This document shows, in pieces, positions 47,060 through 58,779 of a stretch of DNA of 64,000 nucleotides (position 1 is the stretch's first letter; each line of letters begins with the position of its first letter). The translations under genes and the position numbers were made by a program. The stretch spans positions 1,364,001 through 1,428,000 of the forward strand of contig NC_135772.1 of assembly GCF_028453695.1 (NCBI RefSeq), written 5' to 3'. This DNA is from Augochlora pura (taxonomy: Eukaryota > Arthropoda > Insecta > Hymenoptera > Halictidae). Under the pieces are notes generated by a model. That model ran no database searches and had not been told where the DNA came from. It saw only the letters and a program-made list of their open reading frames with translations.

Positions 47060-47860
47060 CCCACGAGTCTAACCGGTTAGCCCTTAAAGGGTTAGTCTAT
47101 TCTATAGATAAAAAGAAAAGTGAAACGCATCGGAGCCGATGATATTCGTCACGACCCATTAATCGTCGTGGATTCCGGGTCGAAAGTGTTAATTTCACGG
47201 TCGGCGGTGTGCAACATAGAGAGAGAGAGAGAGAGCTCGTCGCCGCTCGAACGCAAACATTCCCGCCGCGCTAGTAAAAGTAGGCGAATCGGTGGGGTTG
47301 CGTCCGGGGGTCCTAAGGCAACAATTTCACGCGGAAATAGAGGCGCGCGAGCGAGACGAAACGAAACGGAACGAGGACCGCGGCACTCATCTCGGAGTGC
47401 GCCGCGTCTACGCGGAACAATAATAACGGGGGCCCGGGTCTTTGCTCGGCTCTCAATCGTCGGCGGTTGATCGTGCGTGGAAAATGACGAGAGGGCCTCC
47501 ACCTCCGTCCACCACCTCCACCCCTCCCCCCCTTCCTCTCCTCCCGGCTGCTAATGCCCGGCGTCGTCGTATTCTTTTACGGTTATCACATCGCCGGTTG
47601 ACGATCGCTTTAAACCGTCCCGCGATATCTTCGCCTTTAATGATCCCCTTAATTGGTTGCTATATCACCGAGCTACTCGGAAGTTTTCACGACGTCCTTA
47701 CTTCTGTACTAGCCGGCTACTTAAACCGAGAATTCGCGCTGGATACTACCCCCACCCGCCTGAAATAATATCCGAGAAATCCGCCCGGGCTAATGAAGAA
47801 TCTTTAAAGCGGCCCGGCAATCGAGCGCGGAAGTCGAGTGCGTCTTGTAATCGCCGCGCC
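47060..47860. other. CpG-dense block
   Basis: It opens with AACCGGTTAG and CCCTTAAAGGG at 47070-47092, where two TTAA-element-like ends seem to meet at one TTAA. A GA tract lies at 47218-47236. Frames lack motifs. Confidence 0.4.
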
Positions 47861-47864
47861 GTCC

Positions 47865-48440
47865 TTTTGTGTCTTTTTCTTTCTTTCTATTTCTCTATTT
47901 CCCTATTGCTCTATTTCTTCACTGCTCTATTCTATGTTTCTCTATTGCTCTATCTCTCTCTTTCTATTTCTCTGTTTCTCTGTTTCCCTATTTCTCCATT
48001 GCTCTATTGCTCTATCTCTCTCTTTCTATTCCTCCGTTTCTCTATTTCTCTATTTCCCTCTTTCTATTTCTGTATTGCTCTATTTTCCTCTTTCTATTAC
48101 TCTATTGCTCTATTTCTCTATTTCTCTATCGTTATATTTATCTCTTTCTATTTCTCTATTACTCTATTTCTCTCTATCTATTTCTCTGTTTCTCTGTTGC
48201 TCTACTTCTCTATTTCTCTACTGCTTTATTTCTCTTTTTCTATTTCTCTGTTTCTCTATTTCTCTATTGCTCTATTTCGCTCTTTCTATTTCTCTGTTTC
48301 TCTACTGCTCTATTTCTCAATTTTTCTATTGCTCTATTTTTCTATTGCTCTATTGCTCTATTGTTCTATTGCTCTATTTCTTCATTTCTCTACTTTTCTC
48401 ATCCTATTTCTATATTAATCTCTTTCTCTCTCTTGTGCTT
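47865..48440 (+). repeat. Pyrimidine-rich TTTCTCTATTGCTCTA array
   Basis: About 575 bases of 6-8-bp steps TTTCTCTA and TTGCTCTA. Long Ser/Leu/Phe/Tyr frames in all three plus frames result from it. Confidence 0.92.
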
Positions 48441-48700
48441 TCTTCCTCTTTTATGAACACTTCACAACCACAATTTCTACCAACTCCAAAACAAGACTCT
48501 CCAGACCCCATAAAAACCATTTTACCCTACATGCCACAAATAAAGTTGCAAGCGACTCGAAATGAAATCTCAGAAATCGAAACAATATTTACTATTTCTT
48601 CAATTAATATATGATCGGTAATATATAATCAGTAAATTTTGTGGTGGAAGACAATTAGAAAAATTGACGTCATCTTTCTATCTATCGGACATCATAATAT
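48441..48700. other. A/C-rich stretch left of a CpG block
   Basis: G is rare on the + strand at 48460-48550, with many CCAC, CAAA and ACCC steps. No gene is supported. Confidence 0.5.
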
Positions 48701-49330
48701 ATGTTGCTGGGGTCGGTCAACTTTTTATTAATCGATCTTGAAGCTCGTCCGCTCGGAAACGCTCGCGAGTAGCGACTCGCGCGTCGCGCGGAGCTCGTTG
48801 CTCTGTAAGACGGTGCTCCGTCGGTTCTCCGTCGGTTTCGTGTTTCGTCGCCGTGCAGACCACGCACGAGCGAACATTTCGCGAGAGTTCAGAACGGCAT
48901 ATCAAAGCTATTCGTGTTTCTTCGTGCGCGTTTAGCGCGCCAAGCGCGCGCGCGCGCGCACGCGGCACGATGAACATTTTCGCGAATGTTTCCGAATAGG
49001 AGGAGGACGACGAGGCGGCGGGGGGCCGTGAGAAGCGTACAAAATTAACTGAACTTTAAGCGAAACACGCCCCCGCTCGCCGAAAACGGGCCGCGGAAAT
49101 TCTTGAAAAATACGGAGGCGACGCGCGGTTCCGTTCCAGGGAATTCCACAACTTCCTTCCGGCCGCCTCTCGACGATGCTACGAATAATACCTAATTAAT
49201 TAGCAGCACGCGTTTCTGCGTCGGGCGAAAAGGTATATGCAAGCGCGAATTTTCTATTCTGCTCTTGGCTTGTACAGCGCCGGCTCGTTTCTTCTTTGAT
49301 GCGAACGTTCTTTACAGGGAAGCTTCGTCT
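48701..49330. other. CpG-dense block
   Basis: High CG density with (GC)n at 48944-48962. The A/C-rich to G/T-rich switch across this block is among the sharpest of the window. Frames on both strands lack motifs. Confidence 0.4.
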
Positions 49331-50040
49331 TTTGATTTGGTATATTGTATGCTAGTTTTCGATTATTTGGCTTGGACAATTTTATTGGATTTTTTTTAGA
49401 AAGTTAAATAAGTTTTTGGGGACAGATTTAGGAAATAAGTCTGGATGATGGGATAATAATTATTTAATTGTTTATTATTATACAAAGTGGGAGTTTATAA
49501 GTTATTTGTAGAATATATATTGTTACTAATGGTATAGATTATGTTCTTGTATAAGGAAATTTATTCGATTGTTTTTCGAGAGATGATTTTCATAATTTTC
49601 TATTATTCTAAAATTAAAAATTTGAATTTGGTAATTTGACTGACAATTGTAGGTTATATTTAATATTTTATTTTTTTATTATTATTATTCTATATATTTC
49701 TATTTTAAAAATGCTTTCCCAAGATATAATGTGAATTTCTGTGCAATTCTCTTTCTTGTAAGTGGAAAGAGTAAGTCAGGCACAGACAACTCGCTTTGGT
49801 CACTGATTTAATCACTGATTAAGAAGCTAAAATCGTGGTTTTCCTTGCGCAGATTGTTCTTGTTATTATTAATGAAAATTATATAAAGGTTTTCTTTCTT
49901 AAAATTATAATTGTAACTGAGCATATTTTGCTAGTATTCTTATTAAAATATTGCAATTGCATAAAAGTTTCCTTTCTTCAAAATTATAATTACATCTGAC
50001 CACATTTCGCTATATTATCAATTAAAACAACACAAGTAGA
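49331..50040. other. G/T-rich then AT-rich spacer
   Basis: G/T excess until about 49480. At 49880-50000 a diverged duplication involves AAAGTTTCCTTTCTTCAAAATTATAA-like segments. No gene is supported. Confidence 0.5.
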
Positions 50041-50212
50041 GAAATTATTGCATTCGTCGGCTTTTATATTATTTTTTCGCTTCTTGCACATAGTATAGGG
50101 CGGTGTTTTAACAATTTAGCGATCGAGGATTTGGCTGTAAAAGTTAAACTCGATGTTACATTTTCGATTCTATTTTCATTTGATTAATTTAATTAATTGC
50201 GAAAGATTTTGT
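50041..50212 (+). repeat. Inverted repeat arm, left (pairs with 52913-53083)
   Basis: Reverse-complemented, this segment matches the region near 52913-53083 over its length. Shared landmarks are GTTACATTTTCGATTCTATT, TTTGATTAATTTAATTAAT, TTGCTTCTTGC/TCGCTTCTTGC and ATTATTGCATTCG. Identity is partial, so it is old. Confidence 0.75.
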
Positions 50213-50560
50213 TATTTAACATATTATATAATAATATTGAAGCTTACGGTAGTACAAGCTAACATATTTATCTCAATAATAGATATTAAATTATTAGTCA
50301 TTTGTTGCACCGTCATTCACGTAATTTTGCAACATTCTTCGATATAACCTTAACTGTAGAGTAATTAAAGTTACTAACATTTCTCAATTTTCATAACATT
50401 AGCATTAAACAATATTTATTTCATCCATTTTACTTATTTCATTCGTCACGAAACGTATCTATTATTTAAAGAAAAATTGTATAATAATATCGGAGCTACA
50501 GTGGTACATTCTAATATTTTTACTTCAACAATGGATAACAAATTATTGGTTAGTTAGAAA
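50213..50560 (+). repeat. Direct repeat, offset about 243
   Basis: TTATTTAA, ATTGTATAATAATAT, GGTAGTACA/AGTGGTACA and ATTAAATTATTAGT/AACAAATTATTGGT occur in the same order at 50213-50305 and 50453-50553. Confidence 0.65.
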
Positions 50561-50564
50561 TGGA

Positions 50565-50775
50565 GACAGAAATAAATAGAAATAGAGAGTGCTAGATGCA
50601 GACAGAGAAAAGTAGAGAGAGAAATAGAGAGAGATAGAGACCGATAAAAGTAGAGAAAACTAGAGAGACAGAGACAGAATAGCGTAAAGAAAGAAAGATA
50701 AAGTGAAACAGATAGATTCAAAGTAAAATAGAGAGACAGAGGACAGGAAAAGAGAGGGAGAGATAGAGACAAGGA
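50565..50775 (+). repeat. Purine-rich GAGAGATAGA tract
   Basis: Degenerate AGAGAGA and AATAGAGA steps. Confidence 0.85.
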
Positions 50776-51284
50776 TGGCAGCACATTCCTCCGCGAGGCT
50801 CGTAAATTTTCAACAGCCGTATCAAAAGGCGGGAGACGAGGAAGAGGGAGGGAGCTTCAAAGAAAAATCTTTAGACGGTTTATTTTTCAAGGAGCCGCGC
50901 GTATCGAAGGAAAAGAAGAATATATATCGACGAACCAACCCGAACGTTCCGCCCATAAGAATCCGCGCGATGCGCTGCCAGAGATATCCACGTTGACCAC
51001 ACGGAACCTCCTCAGGGCCAATGAGTATTCGGGGGACGGTTTCCCGCGAGCCGGTTATCGAAAAAGGCTTTAAACTCCAACGGACCAGGCCGATCGGCTT
51101 GCTCAACATTCTGCCCGATTTTTATCGGGACCTCCGTGCTCCCTTCATAATCCGCCTCGATCACTCGCGGCGGTCTTCCTCGTTCCTTCTCGTTCGTTCT
51201 CGTTCCACCTCGTTCCTTCTCGCGAATCGCGAGTCAAAAATCTAAGCTTTATATTGGAATCGATCGTTTAATTTTTCTAAATTA
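50776..51284. other. CpG-rich block
   Basis: It ends with repeats of CTCGTTCCTTCTCGTTCGTT at 51178-51225. Overlapping frames of 73-95 residues have no motif. Confidence 0.4.
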
Positions 51285-52130
51285 TGGTTCCTTCCACGCT
51301 GTATTAATCTATTTCATTCTGTTCTATGGAATTTTAATGTATTTCCCTCTATTCCACTCTATTCTGCTCTATTCTGCTCTATTCCGCTCTATTCTGTTCT
51401 ATTCTACTCTACTCTAGACTATATTCTACTATAGTCTACTCCATTCCTCTCTATTCAATTCTATTCCCCTATGTTCCACTCTATTATACCCTCTTCTACT
51501 ATATTACACTTTATTCTACTCTATCCAATATTATTCCATTCCATTCTGCTCCATTTTTCTCTATTCTACTCTTTTACACTCTAAACTAATTTAGTCCCAT
51601 ATTATTCCACTCTATTCCACTTAATTCCACTCTATTCTGCTCTATTCTACTCTGTTGCACTCTATTCTGCCTCTGATTTACACTATATTCTACTGTAGCC
51701 CACTATATTCCACTCTATTCAACTCTGTTCCACTATGTTCCACTATATTACACTTTCTTCTACTCAGTTACATTCTAAACTATTTTGTACTGCATTATTC
51801 CACTCTAATCTGCTTTATTCTACTCTGTTCTTACACTCTATTCAACTGTGTTCTATATTATTGCACACTATTCTACACTATGTTCTACTCTATTGCATGC
51901 AATTCTGCTCTATTCCACTGTATTCAACTTTAAACCACTATATTCTAGTTTATTATAGTCTTCTCTACTGTGTTACAGTCTATTTCGACTGAGTTCTATA
52001 TTATTCCATGTTATTTCACTCTAGTCTGCTCTATTCCTCTCTAGCCCACTGTATTAAACTATACTCTACTCTACTCTACTCTATTGCACTTTATTATACT
52101 CTATGTCTATATATTTCCACCTATATTTTA
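51285..52130 (+). repeat. 10-bp array CTATTCTACT, about 80 copies
   Basis: Degenerate CTATTCTACT, CTATTCCACT and CTATTCTGCT units run for about 845 bp. Pyrimidine-rich on the + strand. Confidence 0.93.
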
Positions 52131-52912
52131 CTAGTATTTAATTAATATTCAAGAAACGTCTCAAAACAGCCTTCGCTTGATTCTATATGCTAGCGATCTG
52201 CTATTTCCACATAGCGTTTCACCAGTTCGCTTCTATCAGTCGTTTTGCCCGAATCATTAGATCCTGGCTCTGTTATTTCGCTCGTGAAAAATCAAAGCCG
52301 GACTATCGCGTCTCGTCGTTGTCAGAGGAGCCGCGAGACGGATCGAAAAGAAATACGTGTTTCGCTTTCCGATCGGCCGCTCCCGAAGCAGAACATCTAT
52401 CCTCGCGCGCGCTCGCCGAGGGGAGTCTCTTGCACCGCGATATTATTTACGTTGCAGAAGCGTCCGTCGGACGTGTACGCGCGTATTTATCCGGTTGCTT
52501 GATAGGGAGGGGAACGATTGTGCCAGGTAAACGTCGGGCTTCGACGGGATTCCCCTTGATCTTTGATATAGAACGTCTTTCACGATACTCCTGCGATATT
52601 CTGGACAGTAATCTTCAGAGCCCGCGATATTCTAACATTTAGAGGATATTCTATCTACCGAGTGGATATATGGTACTGTGAGCCGCCTCCTCTCTCCACG
52701 GATCACTTTCATCAATGATTTCCCGCTGACGTCGAAAGTCTGCCGCGTTCGCTGCTGCTGAATATTGGCGGAAAAGGGGAACGAAACGGTTCTTTGAAAC
52801 TCGGACGGCGGACAACGATTCTTAATCAGAATCGTGGGAGAATATGGTGTGTTATTATTGTGGTTTTTGAGGGAGGAGATTTTAAAAATTGTATAATTTT
52901 TTGAATATCAAA
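52131..52912. other. CpG-dense block (52150-52820) with G/T-rich right edge
   Basis: A 151-residue plus-strand frame at 52187-52642 has balanced composition. It shows no domain, and a second frame of 85 residues overlaps it. Without homology I do not call it a gene, but it is the least repeat-like frame of this length. Confidence 0.35.
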
Positions 52913-53083
52913 AATCTATCGCGATTAATTAAATTAATCAAATGAAATAGAATCGAAAATGTAACATTGTGCTACATTTTTACGGTCGAATCCCCGTTAA
53001 ATAAATTGTTAAAATACCGCTCTGTACCATGCGCAAGAAGCAACAAATAATAAAAAAGCTTTCGAATGCAATAATTGCTCTAC
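52913..53083 (-). repeat. Inverted repeat arm, right (pairs with 50041-50212)
   Basis: See the left arm. The arms are about 2.7 kb apart and enclose a CpG block, the 10-bp array and another CpG block. Confidence 0.75.
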
Positions 53084-53800
53084 TCGTCATAGTTGATAGT
53101 CTCTCGGTTTTACGTAGCCGCGGCCAGACGAACGGAAAGTTTGCGCCAGCGAATACGTTTCCACGGTTACGATCGGCCGCGCGATCGTAAAACTTTTATT
53201 TATGAAATTAGTAGTCGAGCGAACGGCATCGGCGACGAGCAAACTAATAAACCTATTTCAAATTGAAAGTATCCAAACAATTCCGCGGCGCGGCTACCAT
53301 AAAACCTGCGTGTACGCTGCGCGGCGAGTACTATAAATCGACGTGTAGAACGTAAAACAAATTATTTAAATCGAACACTTCGAATAACTTCTGCGCGATG
53401 CTCCGATCGTCCGCCACGTGGCCAATAATATTGCATACATATTTATGCCAGCTATTCGCCAGTTATTCGTAGGTTAATTATTGTAGAAGTTGATTCAAGT
53501 TGAATATTATTAATAAAAAAATAGGAAAATATAACATTATATATGTGTTCGTGATTAAATAGTGCTATGAGATAGTGACAAAGAAAATAAGAAAAATTAG
53601 AATTGTTTAAAATGTCACCAATTATTGTTATGATTGTTTAGTTTCTAAGGAACTTTTGTTGATACAATAGAAAAATGAGACGTTTATTTTGAAAGTTTTT
53701 CTTGATATTATTATATTATATATATTTAATATACAATAGTATGTTATATATATTTTTTAGTTTATTTTGATTAATATTGAGATATTTAAGAATTGCGTTA
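53084..53800. other. CpG-rich patch (53100-53440), then AT-rich spacer
   Basis: CTATAAAT at 53331 may be a weak TATA box. No coding frame is recognised. Confidence 0.4.
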
Positions 53801-53960
53801 AAAAGAGGAACAGAAATTAAAAAATATATAAATCAAGAGAGAGATAAATAAAAAGATATCAGAACAAACGAGAGAGAGCAAATGAACGAAAGGAAAGGAG
53901 AAAGTGAAACAGAAAAAGACAGAGAGAAACAGAGTGGCAAAGGAGGAGATTGTAGCAGGT
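53801..53960 (+). repeat. Purine-rich tract
   Basis: Degenerate GAGAGAGA, AAAGAGAG and AGAAACAG steps on the + strand. Confidence 0.7.
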
Positions 53961-54834
53961 CCCCACGCAGCCATTAGAAGCAACGCAGGACGAGAGCTGC
54001 ACGCGTCACCGGCAGGCCTTTAATTTCGCCATACGGGCTTCCTTGGCCGCGCACAAAGTGGTTGACAAATAAAGCATTTCTCTCGAGTGTTCCGGTACGC
54101 CAGGATCCCGTGAAAACTGCCCGTCCGGCTATGATACCGTGTTCTATGGGCGAGGGTGGTGTTGAGCGGTTTCTCGCCTCTCCCTCTCTCATCTTCCACG
54201 AGGTCCATCCTCGCGCTTCGAGGAACGCTCGGATAAGGGACAACCGGAGCAGCGATCGAGAGAGAACAGTCGTAGAAAGCCGACCGGGGAGAGAAGAGGG
54301 AGGCGGAAGAGGGAGGGAAGAGAAGAGGCGCGCCGTGTTTTTGACGATAGATACGCTCGGTTCTAGCATTTTGGCGACAATCCAGCCTCCTATATAAATA
54401 CCACCGGGGAGTCACCACCGACTTGCCGACCCCCCCTCCCCACTCGCGCCGTAACCGCGCCTCTTCTAGCAAGGCAACGCGCGCGTACTCGACACGCTTC
54501 ATTATTTTTCCTCTTCTTCTTCTTGTTCGTTCCGTTCCCTTCGTTTCTCGCCCGAGTCGTTTTTCTCCTGGCGAGCGAGAGATTGTCACGCCGCCGTGCT
54601 TTTTGCCGGCGTTAACCGGCCGCGAACCGTGATCCGCCAATTGTTCGTCCCGTTTCTCACCACTGTCTATCTCTGTATCGTCATGTTGCGCGGCACAAAT
54701 TTGGTAGATAGATCTGAGGATGTTTAAATCGGAATTTTCGGGGTCTAATTGCCTTGTAAAATATACTGTACAGTATAATATAATTATATTATTAAATATT
54801 TATTTATATATATTTGTTATTATATAATATTAAA
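53961..54834. other. CpG-dense block with TATA-type core promoter
   Basis: GC-rich on both sides of the TATA box at 54391. Large overlapping frames on the minus strand (131 and 206 residues) contain Arg/Gly/Ser-rich sequence and no domain. G/T-rich after 54640. Confidence 0.4.
54391..54400 (+). promoter_or_regulatory. TATA-box candidate TATATAAATA
   Basis: TATATAAATA sits in GC-rich DNA. About 20-30 bases downstream GAGTCACCACCGACTT could hold an initiator. No donor site of good quality was seen in the next 300 bases. Confidence 0.4.
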
Positions 54835-55290
54835 TATACTGTACTAAAGTCTATTGTATTATACTATTCTATGCTATATTACACTATATTATACTATACT
54901 ATACTACACTATACCATACTATACTACGCTATAGTACATTATACTATACTATACCATACTGTATACTACAGTGTAACGTACTAGACTATTCTGCGCTATA
55001 CTATAGTACACTGTATTATACTATACTATACTATACTGTATACTACAGTGTACCATACTAGACTATCCTGCGCTATATTACACTACACTATACTATATAC
55101 TGCAGTATAACATACTGTACCGTGCCATACTATATACTACGATATAACATACAATACTACAATATACAATACTACCATATATTGTACTATACTCTAAAAC
55201 TACAGTATAATATACTGTATTACATGGTGTCGTACTATACTTTACTATACTATACTGTATACTACAGTATACTGTACTATACTATACTAT
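54835..55290 (+). repeat. TATAC array D
   Basis: CTATACTATA steps with recurring ACTACAGTGTA and CATACTAGACTAT blocks; for example near 54969 and 55033. It resembles array E more than A-C. Confidence 0.92.
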
Positions 55291-55719
55291 GCTACATTAG
55301 TTCATATTAATTGCGAAAAGACAAATACGTGTTAAGAAAATAATATTCCTTTTCAAGAATACCAAACAACGATAGATCGTTCTTTGACATGAACCCTTTG
55401 CCGTAATTTTGACGAGTCCGGCTCGTCATAGAGATTTCTATTTAATATCTTGTTAAGTATAATAATATTATTCCGTTCTCGTAAGCCGGAATAAAAATCT
55501 GCCCTCTTTCGTCATCGTTATCTTTAACCATTTAAGTAAATGTAGACAAACGCAATAAATATTGTGTTCCTTTTCCTTCTATGGAATTATCACAGTAAAA
55601 TACTCGTCCTTGTAACTACGAAGAAGATAGTTAAGGGGTCAATAGGATTAAAAATAAGTCGAGAATCGGGTAAACTCGCAACGCGGGTATCTAAAATAAC
55701 GAAACTAATGGCCGAACAG
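55291..55719. other. Spacer with one TTAA-element-like end
   Basis: At 55390 CCCTTTGCCGTAATTTT is followed by GACGAGTCCGGCTCGTC (55411-55427), a hairpin. Its arms GACGAG/CTCGTC equal those of the CCAGTTAACTGTG family. The flank is TGAA instead of TTAA. A 76-residue frame at 55564-55794 has no motif. Confidence 0.45.
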
Positions 55720-56430
55720 AAACGGAAACGAAGGTCTCGCGGTATTTGTTTTTCGGATCGCGGTAATACGTGTTACATGTTCGGTGATTTTTAGCGTTTT
55801 ATTTGGCCGCCCCCCGCCCCCCCCCCGACCTGTCCGGATTGATTGGCGATGCGCCGCGGCTCACGGCTCGTTTGATTGTTGAGATAGTAGTTTCTGGTTT
55901 TTTTTGGAAGGGGGGGGGGTGACTATTAATCGTGCGGTCGGATCCCTGCGTGGTTGTTCGCTTTTTTTTTTGTTTTTGCTCGGTTTTTCGAATATGGATT
56001 TGTCACGGGCGGTGGGGGGTTTACACGGTCCCGTGACGTCTTTCAGTATGCCCTCGCCGCCATTCGCCGCATATTTTATGCAATACGCGGTCGTTCGGAT
56101 GCATTGTCTTCAGGAAATTGACAAACTGCCCGGAATAAGCGCGGACCGGATGTTACGGAAATTGTGATGGACCTCCGCGCCGCGCAAGAATTACAGTTGA
56201 AATGTTTGCGTATATGGGTAAAAACAGTAACAATCGTACCGCTTAAGATGATTTAGAAAATATGTATAACTGGTGAACTTATTTATAAAAGAAATCGTTT
56301 AGATTGACGATGAATTTAATCGTTTACGATGACATGTTGTTTAATCAGTTCTAATTTTTATAAATGTGTAAAAAGGTTTGTTATTATATTTTAATTTTTG
56401 GAAAGATTGAAAAGGTACGATTTTTGCAAT
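55720..56430. other. CpG-rich block with C- and G-runs, then G/T-rich spacer
   Basis: Poly-C runs at about 55810-55827 and a run of 10 G at about 55909-55919. The plus frame at 55904-56167 is not recognised. Confidence 0.4.
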
Positions 56431-56715
56431 TTTTATTATAATTTTTATTATATTAAATATAATCGAAATATTGTTATATTAAATATAATCGAAATATTGT
56501 TATATTAAATATAATCGAAATATATTGCTATATCAAATATAACAAATAGCCTAATCGTTGACAGAAAGTCGTAGACGCCGACGAAAGTTACTTCGATTAA
56601 ATATAATTCAAATATATATTTTTATATTAAATATAATCGAAATATATTGCTATATTAAATACAATCGGAATATATCGTTATATTAAATATAATCGAAATA
56701 TATTATTACATTAAC
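56431..56715 (+). repeat. 27-bp minisatellite ATATTAAATATAATCGAAAT
   Basis: About eight units, interrupted at 56545-56600 by CG-containing sequence (GTTGACAGAAAGTCGTAGAC). Confidence 0.85.
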
Positions 56716-57016
56716 TATGCTAACTACCGTGCAATATCGCGCTTTTTCTTTTCAATTGTTTTTCAACCCCCGTTTCGTAGTTTCCAAACCTAATATATAT
56801 CCATCCGCCATGGTTCCGTAGGAGAACAGACGTACGGAAGAGTTTGATAAACATTTAATTTCGATGCGAAAGTAGGACGGGTTTGAATAAATTCCGCCGG
56901 CTTTTAATCAATTCATTCGGCCGGGGAGAGTATTTTTAAGACTCACTTGACTCGGCCCGCGCCGAACAATGTTTCCCTTGCGAATTTCTCTGCTAAATGG
57001 ATTATCCGAATCCATC

Positions 57017-57047
<31 letters not shown>

Positions 57048-57369
57048 GGAGGGAGACTTTGCCAGTTGTTGACGCACAGTTTCTAATAAAGTTTCCACGG
57101 AAATTGGAATTTTTTTTTTAGGTCGAGGAGCTTTCCTTTCGAGGATCTCCGTTCTTGTCAGACAGACAAGGCTGACCAATGCTGTCCCGGCTGACCAATT
57201 GTATACCTCCGTTTCGCCACGACAAGCATAATCATCGACCGACTTATTTTATTCATTTATTTCAAAACTTATAATTTATCTCTGTGTTCCATGATTTTTT
57301 GGGACGAGGAGTGTTCTTGTTAAATTGAGATTTTGCAAAAATTATTCTATTTAATTGTTACGTGTAATT
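56716..57369. other. CG-richer block with GA tract
   Basis: Moderately GC-rich at 56740-57240. GA repeat at 57018-57055. At 57165-57200 GCTGACCAAT occurs twice 19 bp apart. No gene is supported. Confidence 0.4.
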
Positions 57370-57915
57370 GTTGTATATGATTATATTGTGCTATACTATT
57401 TTGTGCTATATTACACTGCAGTATACTATATACTACAATAGAATATACAGTACAATATATTATACTGTACTATAAAACTACAGTATGATATACTGTTCTA
57501 CAGTGTACCGTACTATACTATTCTATGCTATATTATATTATACTACACCATGCTATTATACTATACTATGGTACAGTACACTGTGCCATATAATACTATA
57601 ATACAGTGCACTGTACCATACAATACTATATTACAGTATTCTGTACATTCATACAATACTGTACTATATTATACTATATATACTGGGAATACTGTACCAT
57701 ACTATACTATATAATACATTATACCGTACTGTACAATTCTGTGCTGTATTACGCTATACTATACTATATACTACAACATAATATACAATACTATAAAGCT
57801 ACAGTATAATATTCTGTTCTACAATGTACCGTACTATACATTTCTATGCTATATTATACTATACTATATACTAAAGTATAATATACTATACGACTATACT
57901 ACTACACTATACTAT
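57370..57915 (+). repeat. TATAC array E
   Basis: CTATACTATA steps with repeated blocks such as AAACTACAGTATGATATACT and AAGCTACAGTATAATATTCT, and TACAGTACACTGT-like palindromic units. Confidence 0.92.
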
Positions 57916-58779
57916 GAGCTTATGCAAAATTATACTATTTAATTATTATGTGTTATTGTTGTATATGATTATATTGTTGTTATATATAACTCCATATATT
58001 GTACTTATATATAATTATATTGTAGATATATACATATTACAGCACCACACCATCTGCAGTATATCCATGATATAATGCTATAGCATCCATAAACATACAA
58101 TAACAGCAAAAATAAAAATACCACAAATAGATACAAGAAAAATAAATATAATATAAATAGTTATAGAAACACGAATTATACTTCGTAGCATTCCGTACCT
58201 CAGTGTCAGCTACACCAGTGTAACACGCTCCGCAGCGAAAGGGTTAAAACTCGATTTTCACAAATCTTCGGAATCTGCAACGATTCCGGCGACAAGCCAA
58301 TTCCGAAATACTACCCCTCTCCCTCCTGCCACCCCGAAAACACCAAACACCAGCGAATCCGCCTCGCCGCAGGCTCGAAAAAGCAAAAACAAAAAAAATA
58401 CGTCTCAATTAATTCCACACAAAATCGCGCACTCGACGGAGGGAGACGAGCAGAGGACGCGCTCGCAACTAAATGTTACCAACGCGACGTATCGCGCGCG
58501 GTGACTAACAAACAAAAAACGAAAAACGAGGAAACGAAAAATAAAATAAAATTTCAAAAACTCGCAGCCCATCCTCGACGGCGGGGAAAAAAATTGCGAG
58601 GCGACGATAAGCACGAATTATTTCGCGTCACGTAGTTGTTAAAAAGTAAAAAAAAAAGAAAAACGGAGGTGAGAATAAAAGTAGCGTGGTACACGGGTCA
58701 TAGGTCAGCGGTTTGACTCGTAGAAATTCTATAGGATGGCGTATTAAAGTAGATATAGGGTTGTGTGTTGATTTTATTG
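57916..58779. other. A/C-rich spacer and mildly CG-rich block (58250-58700)
   Basis: CCGCAGCGAAAGGGTTAA at 58228-58245 resembles the right end of a TTAA element. The 69-residue minus frame at 58405-58614 has no motif. Confidence 0.4.

Noticed and set aside
47657..48614. Long Phe/Ser/Leu/Tyr-rich frames resembling membrane proteins
   Set aside because: Hydrophobic look comes from TTTCTCTATT repeats; three frames are open at once.
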